A stretch of 64,000 nucleotides of DNA, taken from the IMG/VR virus record IMGVR_UViG_3300047510_001668, positions 62,001 to 126,000 of that record. One strand, given 5' to 3'. The position numbers and the translations under genes were made by a program. The notes under the pieces were generated by a model. The model was given only the letters and a program-made list of their open reading frames with translations. It was not told the DNA's origin and made no database searches. This document shows, one piece after another, positions 8,895-16,106 of this stretch (position 1 is the first letter of the stretch; each line of letters begins with the position of its first letter). Origin of the DNA: a virus.

Positions 8895-9784
8895 TGACCG
8901 TACAAATTCTTGGAAGAGCAGGAGTCCCATCACTGAATGATTTTCTAAGTTTTGTTAGATTGAACAATCTAGCCAGACAAGAAAGATTCTTTGCAGGCAT
9001 TGCCATGCCTGGCATCAGTGAAGGACCATATTTAAATAGTGACTTGCAAGTTTTGAACTTGTTGTGTGAACAGGCGTCATTACCTGGAAAAAACATCAAT
9101 GTCAGAACTTTGCGAGTGAATGGTATTAATGAATATCGCGCCGGTACCATTGATTACGGCGGAGAAAGCATCACACTGCAATTTCTAGTGGATGGAAATT
9201 ATCGTGTTCGAGACATTATGGAAAAATGGATGAATCGTTGTGTGAGCACAGACACCCCTTCCAGAAATGAAGTGGAGTTCTATAACAATTACATTGGCAC
9301 CATCACTCTGCATGCCTTGATGCCCGCAGGTATTCCAGGTGAAGCGTTGTTCAACTGGAGCCCCACACAAGCAGATGTTGGATTGAATTCGGCATTAAAC
9401 AACCTCAGAAGTAAAAATCGTGCATTAGGAGTTCTAGCCACTAAAGCCACACAACTAGGCATGAACAAGGTGAATGAAGCCGTCGCTCGTGCCAAGTCTG
9501 GATTAGCCAGAAATATTCCTCCTGAGGCATTGGAAGCATTTCGTGACACAGAAACCACTGTGTTTGGAGTGCAACTGCATGATTGTTGGCCTCGATCCAT
9601 GAATGTGATGCCATTAGGATATGATGCTGTGGGTGTGGCGCGACTCACCATGACATTCACTTATCGTCACTGGACTTCAGAAGTGAAAGGTGCAGACACA
9701 TTTGATGTTAATGCCACCAACGCCTTGAACAAAGGATTATCAAAGTTTATAAACAAAACCATAAAAAGAACACCCAACGAATAA
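8894..9784 (+). CDS. 54: Baseplate tail-tube initiator, T4 gp54-like
   Basis: A 296-residue protein with the fold signature of T4 tail-tube family proteins: CEQASLPGKNI near residue 55, YGGESITLQFLVDGNYRVRD, and near the C-terminus VGVARLTMTFTYRHW. gp54 binds gp48 on the baseplate and nucleates gp19 tube assembly. Length is close to T4 gp54 (320). The ATG overlaps the upstream stop codon by one base. A gp19-type tube protein is less likely because the protein is much longer than gp19 (163 residues) and lies among hub genes. Confidence 0.75.
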   Translation: MTVQILGRAGVPSLNDFLSFVRLNNLARQERFFAGIAMPGISEGPYLNSDLQVLNLLCEQASLPGKNINVRTLRVNGINEYRAGTIDYGGESITLQFLVDGNYRVRDIMEKWMNRCVSTDTPSRNEVEFYNNYIGTITLHALMPAGIPGEALFNWSPTQADVGLNSALNNLRSKNRALGVLATKATQLGMNKVNEAVARAKSGLARNIPPEALEAFRDTETTVFGVQLHDCWPRSMNVMPLGYDAVGVARLTMTFTYRHWTSEVKGADTFDVNATNALNKGLSKFINKTIKRTPNE

Positions 9785-9795
9785 GAGGTTGATAT

Positions 9796-10485
9796 ATGAT
9801 ACCACAAGTGAAAGTGCCAACTTTTTCCATTACATTGCCAGTATCCAAAGAAAAAGTTGATTTTAGACCATTTTTAGTTAAAGAAGAAAAAATTCTGTTA
9901 TTGGTGAAGGATTCCAAGGATCCCAAAGATGTGGCCAGAGCTATAGGTGATGTTGTGTCTAGCTGTACTTTTGACAAAATGAACATCCACAAATATTGTT
10001 TGGCTGATGTGCAATATGCCTTCATTCAGATTCGTGGCAAGTCCATCGGTGAGGATTTGGAGTTGAATTTGAAGTGTGGAGGATGTGATGGCGGCAACAG
10101 CTTCATTCTGTCCGTGAATGATTTTGATGTGTTGAACAAAGATGTGAACAATGACATCAACATGGGTGACATCACTGTTCGTATGAAATCTCCCACCATT
10201 GAGCATTACACCACGTTGCTGTTGAATGATGACATGGAAACTATTTTTTCTGTGATTTGTGGGTGTATTGAGAAAATCTACTCAGGTGAAGAAGTGTTCA
10301 TCAATGAACCTGGGTTTGAAAACCAAATTCAAGAATTCTTAGACAATCTTCCTTCAGAAGAATTTGATAAAATCAAACAGTATTTTAGCACCATGCCTAT
10401 GCTACACAAGAAAATAGAATTCACCTGTAAACATTGCAAAACAGGCAATGAATTTTTGATTGACGGGCTATCAAATTTTTTTTAG
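9796..10485 (+). CDS. 26: Baseplate hub assembly protein, T4 gp26-like
   Basis: A 229-residue protein of the T4_baseplate (gp26) type: N-terminal T-x-P-V-S-K/F-R-P-F-L-V-K-E-E-K segment, a central KCGGC pair and a C-terminal CKHC pair that could bind zinc, and acidic helices between. gp26 is needed for hub assembly but is not a major virion component. The frame ends at a run of eight T followed directly by TAG (10476-10485), which is a plausible -1 slippery site; see findings. An AGAGGTTGATAT ribosome site precedes the ATG. Confidence 0.8.
   Translation: MIPQVKVPTFSITLPVSKEKVDFRPFLVKEEKILLLVKDSKDPKDVARAIGDVVSSCTFDKMNIHKYCLADVQYAFIQIRGKSIGEDLELNLKCGGCDGGNSFILSVNDFDVLNKDVNNDINMGDITVRMKSPTIEHYTTLLLNDDMETIFSVICGCIEKIYSGEEVFINEPGFENQIQEFLDNLPSEEFDKIKQYFSTMPMLHKKIEFTCKHCKTGNEFLIDGLSNFF
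10476..10485 (+). promoter_or_regulatory. Candidate -1 ribosomal frameshift site
   Basis: The last sense codons of gp26 are TTT TTT preceded by T, giving the heptamer T-TTT-TTT immediately before the TAG stop. In the -1 frame no stop occurs before the ATG of the next gene at 10506, so slippage would fuse the two proteins. A GACGGG lies about ten bases upstream and could act as an internal Shine-Dalgarno stimulator. This is inference from the sequence. Confidence 0.5.
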
Positions 10486-10505
10486 TAACTCTTTCTCATG
10501 ATACC

Positions 10506-10646
10506 ATGGAGAATTTCTACAAAGTGAACTTCATTTTGATGCAGAACCATAAATATTCATTAACTGAGTTGGAAAACATGATGCCGTGGGAAAGAGAGAT
10601 ATACATTTCAATGTTGTTGAAGTATTTGGAAAAACAAAATAGCTAA
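10506..10646 (+). CDS. Small hub/tail assembly protein following gp26 (46 aa)
   Basis: A 46-residue ORF starting at the ATG in ATACCATGG. It contains HKYSLTELENMMPWEREIY, a pattern seen in the small downstream partners of tail assembly chaperones (short helix, then M-P-W-E-R-E). The position corresponds to T4 gene 51, but T4 gp51 is much longer (about 249 residues), so I do not use that name. The frame is open without stop from the T8 run at the end of gp26, so it may be expressed both alone and as a gp26 fusion. Confidence 0.65.
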   Translation: MENFYKVNFILMQNHKYSLTELENMMPWEREIYISMLLKYLEKQNS

Positions 10647-10657
10647 CAGGAACTATC

Positions 10658-11845
10658 ATGCCTTCAGGTACCGCCAAATCACGTAAACGTCCCAACGTCA
10701 GTGAAGATACTTTGCGAGAAATCAAGCGTCTCCTCACAGGAGATGCAACTGACTCCTTCAAGCCTGCCACATTTGGTGAATCCTTGAAGTATAATTTTCT
10801 TGGTGTGACACCCCAAAAGGAAGAAAAGGCTGGGGGATTTGGTAAAGCCTTGATGGCAGAGGCACAGAGTCAGTTTCGTGGATTGTTTGGCATCAAAACC
10901 ACAAAAAAAGAACGAGAAGAAGAAGCTGCCATGATGGCAGCAGAAGCTGAAAGAAAAGAAGCTGAAGCCAAAAAGAAAGAGGCCCAAGAAGCCAAAGAAA
11001 GAAAGATGCGTGAAGATGAGGTGAAAGCTGCTAAAGGTTCAGCAAAAAATATTTTTGTTGTGGCCACCACCTTACGTGCTGTTTTGAGTGAAGTGAACAC
11101 CATTCGACGTGTGGTGGAAGGCAGCATGAAACGTGAGAAAGGCGGGAGATACCGTGACGCAGATACTGGTCGTTACACCACTGCCACTTCAGGCATAGAT
11201 GTTCCCACAGCAGCAGAAATAGATTCAGGTGATGAGCTTGTGGCTGCAAAACTAGAAGAATTGTCGGAAAACCAACAGGCAGGGACAGACATTGATGTGA
11301 ATCTTGGCGGGGGCCCTGGCAGCATTTTTCCTAGACTGTTTCCACAGAAACCTATCACAACTGGACCCACGGTGAAACCAGGGGCAACAACTGCACGTAA
11401 TGCTGGTGCTAAAATTTTGGGGCGTGAAGTGGCAGAACAAGGCAGCAAAACAGCATTAAAAAGTGTATTGAAGAAAGTACCTGTTGTGGGATTACTGGCA
11501 GGAGGTGCCTTTGCAGCCGGCCGCGCCATGCGCGGTGATTTAACTGGAGCTGGTATGGAATTGGCTTCAGGTACTGCCAGCATGATGCCTGGGGCTGGGA
11601 CTGCCGCTAGCCTAGGGATTGATGCCGCTTTGATGGCTCGGGACATGTCCAGAACAGCAAGCCTGGAATCCGGCAGTCAAGCTGCAACACAACCGGTCAC
11701 TGTGAACAATGTGGATGCATCTACAAATCCTGTGATTGCACCTCAATCCGGCACACCAGCAGGAACACAGTCCACGATATCTCTCCGTGATACACACGGA
11801 AGTCATTTAAGATTCCAAGAAAATAGATTAACTCGACCCATGTAA
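10658..11845 (+). CDS. Putative tape measure/hub protein (gp29 position)
   Basis: A 395-residue protein. Residues 75-125 are a highly charged E/K/A-rich coiled coil, residues 265-335 are a Gly/Ala-rich hydrophobic segment (VPVVGLLAGGAFAAGRAM and on), and the C-terminus is Thr/Ser/Gln-rich. This composition and the place right after the hub/chaperone genes suit a tail-length ruler, as T4 gp29. It is short for that job (T4 gp29 has 590). A generic virion protein is an alternative. Start ATG follows AACAGGAACT. It is followed by a strong terminator. Confidence 0.5.
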   Translation: MPSGTAKSRKRPNVSEDTLREIKRLLTGDATDSFKPATFGESLKYNFLGVTPQKEEKAGGFGKALMAEAQSQFRGLFGIKTTKKEREEEAAMMAAEAERKEAEAKKKEAQEAKERKMREDEVKAAKGSAKNIFVVATTLRAVLSEVNTIRRVVEGSMKREKGGRYRDADTGRYTTATSGIDVPTAAEIDSGDELVAAKLEELSENQQAGTDIDVNLGGGPGSIFPRLFPQKPITTGPTVKPGATTARNAGAKILGREVAEQGSKTALKSVLKKVPVVGLLAGGAFAAGRAMRGDLTGAGMELASGTASMMPGAGTAASLGIDAALMARDMSRTASLESGSQAATQPVTVNNVDASTNPVIAPQSGTPAGTQSTISLRDTHGSHLRFQENRLTRPM

Positions 11846-11851
11846 AATAAA

Positions 11852-11874
11852 AAAGGGGCCTTTTGGGCCCCTTT
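11852..11874. terminator. Bidirectional terminator between convergent operons
   Basis: A perfect nine-base-pair stem (AAAGGGGCC and GGCCCCTTT) with a five-base loop, flanked by A and T runs. It separates the plus-strand tail operon (ending 11845) from the minus-strand gp32 gene (ending 11884) and can stop transcription both ways. Confidence 0.9.
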
Positions 11875-11883
11875 CCTATTCGA

Positions 11884-12798
11884 TTAATCTTCAGCCAATT
11901 TACTGAAGTAACTCAAAGTGTCATCATCATCCTCATCAGGACCAGATGACTTGGGAGCTGCTGGCTTGGCAGCTCGTGGCATAGGAGCCTCTGCCACAGG
12001 TTCAGCTTCCATGCGACTCTCGGAAATCTTGTCGGCTGACACAGAGCTAGGACCACCCTTCAACACCATGTCCAGCTTCCGCTTCAACTCCTCGTAGCTC
12101 TTGAAGTTCTTGGCATCTGTGAAGTCAGTCAAAGAATGTTGCTGGTTCCAGATGGCTTCAATGGCGCTATCATCCTCGGCAATGGCTGACACAGGTTCAA
12201 ACTCTGACTTGTCATAGTTTCTGTATCCTTCCACATTGCGAATCTTCAACTTGAAGTTGGCACCCTTCCAGAAATCAAATGGATTGGTGGGATCCTCATC
12301 CTCAAACTGAGGTTGCATCACATCCTTAATCTTGTCGAAAATCTTCTTGCCATACTTGTACAAGAACACCTTGCCCTCGTTCTGAGGATTGGCTGAGTCC
12401 TTGATGACCAGAATGTTGCTGATGTACTGAAGCTTACGCTTCTGCTTGCGAGCAATTTCCTTGTTGCTCTCCACACCAGAGTTCCACAACTCGTTGTTCA
12501 ATTCTGACACAGGATCTGGAAGATTCAATGTGGTCAAGCTGTTCTCAATGTACCAACGACCTGAAGGACCTTGGAATCCATGATTCCAGATGCGTACCCA
12601 AGGAAGCTCTTCTCCCTTGGTGGGAGGCAGAAAGCGAATCACGGCATAGCCGTTGCCTGCCTTGTCAACTGCCGGACTCCAGAAACGGTCATCATCACGG
12701 CGTTCAGTTGTGGGCTTTGCAATCTTTTCCACCTCTTTCATGAGGTTATCGAAGTTGCCACGATTCTTGCGTAAATCTGATAGACTACTGAATGACAT
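11884..12798 (-). CDS. 32: Single-stranded DNA-binding protein gp32
   Basis: A 304-residue protein (T4 gp32 has 301). The N-terminus has the basic B-domain (SSLSDLRKNRGNF). The OB-type core includes FWSPAVDKAGNGYAVIRFLPP and the aromatic strand WIRIWNH-like segment. The C-terminus is an acidic A-domain (DEDDDDTL) that recruits partners. The zinc Cys/His cluster of T4 gp32 is not evident. I chose the ATG at 12798, not a longer frame, because it has an AAGGAG site seven bases upstream and gives the family N-terminus. It lies downstream of gp33 and gp59, as in T4. Confidence 0.92.
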   Translation of the reverse strand: MSFSSLSDLRKNRGNFDNLMKEVEKIAKPTTERRDDDRFWSPAVDKAGNGYAVIRFLPPTKGEELPWVRIWNHGFQGPSGRWYIENSLTTLNLPDPVSELNNELWNSGVESNKEIARKQKRKLQYISNILVIKDSANPQNEGKVFLYKYGKKIFDKIKDVMQPQFEDEDPTNPFDFWKGANFKLKIRNVEGYRNYDKSEFEPVSAIAEDDSAIEAIWNQQHSLTDFTDAKNFKSYEELKRKLDMVLKGGPSSVSADKISESRMEAEPVAEAPMPRAAKPAAPKSSGPDEDDDDTLSYFSKLAED

Positions 12799-12814
12799 TG
12801 TGTTTCTCCTTGTA

Positions 12815-12838
12815 TAACGGTGTATGTAACGGTGTATG
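12815..12838 (-). repeat. Two perfect 12-bp tandem repeats in the gp32 leader
   Basis: The unit TAACGGTGTATG (plus strand) occurs twice head to tail, immediately upstream of the gp32 ribosome site. T4 gp32 represses its own translation by binding an unstructured repeated leader next to a pseudoknot, so this is a candidate autoregulatory operator. That role is inferred from position. Confidence 0.55.
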
Positions 12839-12863
12839 GAACGTGTGACCTGCCATGACAAAA

Positions 12864-13046
12864 CTACTCCTCATCAAAATCATTATCAACTACACGATTC
12901 TCTGAATAATAATCATCCTCATCTTCATCATCAAGCATGTCATAGATGGCATTACGATGCTTACCAAATTTGTCCTTGTCTATTTTCTTGGGACGTTTGA
13001 AATCACGATAATCATCCTCATTGTCCCAATCTCGCATTTTACTCAT
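12864..13046 (-). CDS. Small acidic protein between gp59 and gp32
   Basis: A 60-residue, highly charged protein with an Asp/Glu-rich C-terminal half (LDDEDEDDYYSEN) and a basic centre (FKRPKKIDKDKFGKHR). It overlaps the gp59 stop by eight bases and so is translated with the replication proteins. I recognise no domain. A DNA-mimic or gp32/gp59 accessory role is speculation. Confidence 0.6.
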   Translation of the reverse strand: MSKMRDWDNEDDYRDFKRPKKIDKDKFGKHRNAIYDMLDDEDEDDYYSENRVVDNDFDEE

Positions 13047-13620
13047 AGAAAGCCTTGTGTGTAATCATTGAAAATTTATCCTTCTCCACTTTGATGAATG
13101 GTGAGTACTTGTGTATGGTTCGTGAAATGGAATTCCAAACTGGATCCAACACCAGCTGTTCATCCACCTCTGTAGTAAATTTATATAGTTTATTTAGAAT
13201 CACAAGTGTTTCCAGCCGACATCTTTTACCACAATATTCCCTGACAATCACAGGATGTCCTCGGGAACAATCCCAGGCATCTTCCAGAATGGCAACATTC
13301 ATGGCTAGATTCTTCACATCTTGTGTGTAGGTGTAGGTCAGACTTTCCTGAATTCTTTTCCATTCCATGTAGATTTCTGGACCTGTGTTCTCAAAGATGC
13401 CCCATTCATTACCATTCAGGAAATTGGCCACCAGATAGTTGATGAACTCATCCTGATTGTAATTGTACTGCTTCATCAACACTTCCAACTTCTTCTTGAA
13501 GCTGACCTTCACCCCTGCCTTGGGAGGCCGAGGTGTGATGCCACTTCGGATGTCATAGTTGTCAGTTGTGAAGTGGAGCCGCAAAGAGGTGTAAATCTTG
13601 TAGGCGTCAGAAACATTCAT
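13039..13620 (-). CDS. 59: Helicase loader gp59
   Basis: A 193-residue protein (T4 gp59 has 217). It begins with the family pattern D-A-Y-K-I-Y-T-S-L-R-L-H-F-T-T-D-N-Y-D and continues with F-L-x-G-N-E-W-G-I. gp59 loads the gp41 helicase onto gp32-coated forks. It sits between gp33 and gp32, exactly as in T4, overlapping the gp33 stop codon by four bases. Confidence 0.88.
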   Translation of the reverse strand: MNVSDAYKIYTSLRLHFTTDNYDIRSGITPRPPKAGVKVSFKKKLEVLMKQYNYNQDEFINYLVANFLNGNEWGIFENTGPEIYMEWKRIQESLTYTYTQDVKNLAMNVAILEDAWDCSRGHPVIVREYCGKRCRLETLVILNKLYKFTTEVDEQLVLDPVWNSISRTIHKYSPFIKVEKDKFSMITHKAFYE

Positions 13621-13889
13621 ACAGGAAGTTTGGCAGTCTTTTTCAACAGGTTCATTTCTTCAGCTTCAGCCTGTATCTTGGCCTTCAAGGAACTGGTAAT
13701 CATGGTGGCCACAGCCACAGGTTCTATTCCTTTCTGTTCACAATACTCCAGCAACGCCTCGAAACATCCTATCTTACGTTTGATGGCTTCTTTTTCAATG
13801 TGTATAGAAAACTCTGTGGAACTGGTGAATTCTCGGGTGATGAGATATTCCACTGTGAGTATTTTGGAATCTTCTGGTTCAGCGGTCAT
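13617..13889 (-). CDS. 33: Late transcription coactivator gp33
   Basis: A 90-residue protein (T4 gp33 has 112). The core F-S-I-H-I-E-K-E-A then FEALLEYCEQKGIEPVAVATMI and LKAKIQAEAEEMNLL matches the gp33 family of T4-like phages. gp33 bridges RNA polymerase and the sliding clamp at late promoters. Its presence agrees with the TATAAATA promoters in this window. It overlaps gp59 downstream and the hydrolase gene upstream by four bases. Confidence 0.82.
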   Translation of the reverse strand: MTAEPEDSKILTVEYLITREFTSSTEFSIHIEKEAIKRKIGCFEALLEYCEQKGIEPVAVATMITSSLKAKIQAEAEEMNLLKKTAKLPV

Positions 13890-14374
13890 AATGGCTCATA
13901 AAAAATGTGATTGCCTATTTGTGTGATGGGCTTGGCGAATGTCCAACCAGGCTTCACAGATGTATTATGAAAATACATCGCATTCTTTAGTATAACAACA
14001 TGTGTGTTGTTTGTCAAGACCTCTTTGGCAATTTCATAGGACACTTGATACACGGTGCTGTCGAACGGAGCTTTTGGACCACAGGTCCAGGAGAATTGAC
14101 ATCCTCGGCTGTTCCGTTGATACACCACACCACAAATGGTTTTCGGGAACTGTTTATGTCGGACACGATTCATGGTCACTGTGGCAACTGCCAACTTGCC
14201 ACGGTAGGATTCCATGGGTGCCTCATAGAAAATGTTCTTGGCTAAGCATGTCAATTGCTTCTCATCCAGAACAACTTTTGAAATGGGTTTACGTTCCATC
14301 ACAGGAACTGGATGATAATCTCCCACCAACAACGCCAGCAACATCAACACAATCAAAAATGCATTTCTGAACAT
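13886..14374 (-). CDS. Cell-wall hydrolase, SleB type (endolysin candidate)
   Basis: A 162-residue protein. Residues 1-20 form a hydrophobic signal or signal-anchor segment (FLIVLMLLALLV). The rest is a Hydrolase_2/SleB domain: CLAKNIFYEA, G-K-L-A-V-A-T-V-T-M-N-R-V, FPKTICGVVYQ and CQFSWTC. The family cleaves peptidoglycan glycan strands and the first Glu (in FYEA) is the presumed catalytic acid. The ATG at 14374 follows GGGAGG at ideal spacing. It probably acts in lysis with the holin candidates. A second wall hydrolase, an amidase, is encoded at 20722. Confidence 0.85.
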   Translation of the reverse strand: MFRNAFLIVLMLLALLVGDYHPVPVMERKPISKVVLDEKQLTCLAKNIFYEAPMESYRGKLAVATVTMNRVRHKQFPKTICGVVYQRNSRGCQFSWTCGPKAPFDSTVYQVSYEIAKEVLTNNTHVVILKNAMYFHNTSVKPGWTFAKPITQIGNHIFYEPL

Positions 14375-14404
14375 AGAACCTCCCATGTGAAATGTACATA
14401 ACAA

Positions 14405-14668
14405 GGTGGGGGTTTTCTGTTCCCAGGGAACCCCCGAACCCGGCATGCTACTTAATTAAGCAGCTAATGCAAGAGGCGTATTATATGTGCCTGTTAATGT
14501 TTTTGCTCTGCTTACGGCAGTCGCCTATCGGGTAGCTCTCTCATCTAGTCCTTAACCTGTCGAAACCAGTCATCCCCGAAATGTTTGCTACTGAATGGAG
14601 ATGGAGGGAATCGAACCCTCGTCCAAGCTATGTTTCAATTTGAGCTGTTCTACTACCATCCTACAGAA
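14405..14668 (-). ncRNA. ssrA: Circularly permuted (two-piece) tmRNA
   Basis: On the minus strand the 3' tRNA half comes first: a T-arm with TTCGATT loop ends in CATCTCC plus discriminator A at 14596. After only 18 bases (14595-14578) the 5' half begins with GGGGATG at 14577 and continues ACTGGTTTCGACAGG, the hallmark tmRNA D-loop sequence. GGGGATG and CATCTCC pair as a 7-bp acceptor stem. The tag frame (14506-14456) starts at GCA and encodes AKTLTGTYNTPLALAA then TAA, ending in the classical ALAA degradation signal. The piece order (acceptor half, spacer, coding half) is that of permuted tmRNA genes. Outer boundaries are approximate. CCA is not encoded. tmRNA rescues stalled ribosomes. Confidence 0.92.
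14456..14506 (-). other. tmRNA proteolysis-tag reading frame
   Basis: Resume codon GCA, sixteen sense codons and TAA. The stop lies in a local palindrome (GCTGCTTAATTAAGTAGC) equivalent to tmRNA helix 5. The encoded peptide ends Leu-Ala-Leu-Ala-Ala, the signal read by ClpXP. Confidence 0.9.
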
Positions 14669-15397
14669 CTATTTATGAAACTCTTTGACAGTGATTTTGT
14701 TATCAGCATCAATTAATATAGCTGTCAGATTTTCCACCCAATCACCAGAATTTAAATAGTGAACACCTGCAATTTGTCTATCTTCTGGTTTGTGGATGTG
14801 ACCACAGATAACACCAGAGCAATTGTTTTGTCGTGCGAGATTTGCGGCACCTACTTCAAAGTCTGTGATGTAGTTGACTGCTGCTTTCACCCCATTCTTA
14901 ATATCTTTAGAAATGGAATAGTAAGGAAGTCCTCTCCATGCTCTCCACTTATTATACCAGGTATTCAATCGAAGTGCCAATTCATATCCACTTGCTCCAA
15001 TTTGTGCAATCCACTTCCATTTAGCAACAAATACGTCCAAGATGTCTCCGTGGAAGATGAAATACTTTTTGCCTTCACCGAGGTCAAGGATGTAATTTTC
15101 TTCCACTTGTAACTTGCCGAGATGCATATGCATGAATTCGTGTAAGAACTCATCGTGATTCCCACGTATCCACACCACAGGTATCTTTCTGGAAATGTCT
15201 AATACTTTAGATATCACCTTGGTATGCTTTGCTCTCCAACGAACGCCACGGGACAATGCCCATCCATCCACGAAGTCACCGTTGATAATCAAGATGTCGG
15301 TGTGATGTTCTTCCAGAAACTTCAAGAACTCCACTGCTTTGCAATCTTCTGTTCCTAAATGGACATCTGATACGATAATGGCTTTGTAGTGCTTCAT
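14669..15397 (-). CDS. Calcineurin-like metallophosphoesterase, LpxH-related
   Basis: A 242-residue enzyme with the complete two-metal motif set: D-x-H (SDVHLG, residues 10-15), GD-x-x-D-G (NGDFVDG), GNHD (WIRGNHDE), HGD (FIFHGD) and GHIH near the C-terminus. The layout and W-rich middle resemble UDP-2,3-diacylglucosamine hydrolases, lipid A enzymes of Gram-negative bacteria. It could alter host surface lipid or serve as another phosphodiesterase. It is downstream of a glycosyltransferase, which supports a surface-modification idea. Confidence 0.75.
   Translation of the reverse strand: MKHYKAIIVSDVHLGTEDCKAVEFLKFLEEHHTDILIINGDFVDGWALSRGVRWRAKHTKVISKVLDISRKIPVVWIRGNHDEFLHEFMHMHLGKLQVEENYILDLGEGKKYFIFHGDILDVFVAKWKWIAQIGASGYELALRLNTWYNKWRAWRGLPYYSISKDIKNGVKAAVNYITDFEVGAANLARQNNCSGVICGHIHKPEDRQIAGVHYLNSGDWVENLTAILIDADNKITVKEFHK
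14670..14677 (-). promoter_or_regulatory. Variant late promoter (CATAAATA) upstream of tmRNA
   Basis: CATAAATA on the minus strand overlaps the end of the phosphoesterase gene and sits directly before the acceptor half of the tmRNA. One mismatch from the T4 late consensus; the role is inferred. Confidence 0.35.
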
Positions 15398-15398
15398 A

Positions 15399-16106
15399 TT
15401 AATTCCAGTAATTCACTTTCGCCTTCTCAAAGTGCTTAAGGTTGTTTCTATTCAAGAAGTTGACTATCATGTACCAAATCATTCCAAGATAACCTAGTTT
15501 CTTGAACCTGCGTTCATCTTGTCCAAAGTAATGGTCCACAATCATAAACTTCTTGGCATCATACTGTTTACTCAATATGTAATCTTCGGATGTATCATAT
15601 TTGTTTGGAAATCCACCAAGCTCATCAAACTTGTCTTTTCTGGTCAAAAAGAATGCTCCGATGGCAAATGGAGTTTTCTTGGTCATGATTTTGTTGATGA
15701 GATTGAAACACCAGAAGAAGAACGAGGCACGAAGATGTTCACCGTAATTCTTAATGTTGGCTGTTATCAAGTCCAAATTATATACCACCATCTTGTTTAC
15801 CGCATCATAGATGGTGAAGGGATGAAACAACCTCACATCAGCATCCAAAAACAGAATGTATGGAGTAGTTACCAACTTGGCACCGTTGTTTCTTCCTACA
15901 GATACCGGTCCTCCTGTAATCACTTCAATATTCAACACATCATCATACAATTTCACCACCGAGATAGTATTATCGGTACTATAGGCATCTGCGACAATGA
16001 TACGAGTGTTTCCGATACCCACTTGTTGTGACAAAGAATCAAGTAGATGTCCAATATATTTTTCTTCATTCTTGCAGGGGATGATGATGGTGACTAAATC
16101 TTTCAT
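15399..16106 (-). CDS. Family 2 glycosyltransferase
   Basis: A 235-residue GT-A enzyme: N-terminal VTIIIPCKNEE nucleotide-sugar motif, D-A-Y-S-T-D-N-T, and a D-x-D-like LFLDADVRL metal site near residue 95, then the acceptor region (GAFFLTRKDKFDELGGF and E-D). A hydrophobic stretch near residues 128-140 may touch the membrane. It could glycosylate phage DNA, virion or host surface. Pairing with the phosphoesterase, one base away, points to host envelope sugars, but this is inference. Confidence 0.82.
   Translation of the reverse strand: MKDLVTIIIPCKNEEKYIGHLLDSLSQQVGIGNTRIIVADAYSTDNTISVVKLYDDVLNIEVITGGPVSVGRNNGAKLVTTPYILFLDADVRLFHPFTIYDAVNKMVVYNLDLITANIKNYGEHLRASFFFWCFNLINKIMTKKTPFAIGAFFLTRKDKFDELGGFPNKYDTSEDYILSKQYDAKKFMIVDHYFGQDERRFKKLGYLGMIWYMIVNFLNRNNLKHFEKAKVNYWN

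Noticed and set aside
10506-10646. Naming the small ORF gp51
   Set aside because: Position agrees but T4 gp51 is about five times longer and I see no alignment.
12799-12861. An N-terminal extension of gp32 by 21 residues
   Set aside because: It begins at TTG, translates the tandem 12-bp repeats, and lacks a ribosome site; the ATG at 12798 has a perfect one.
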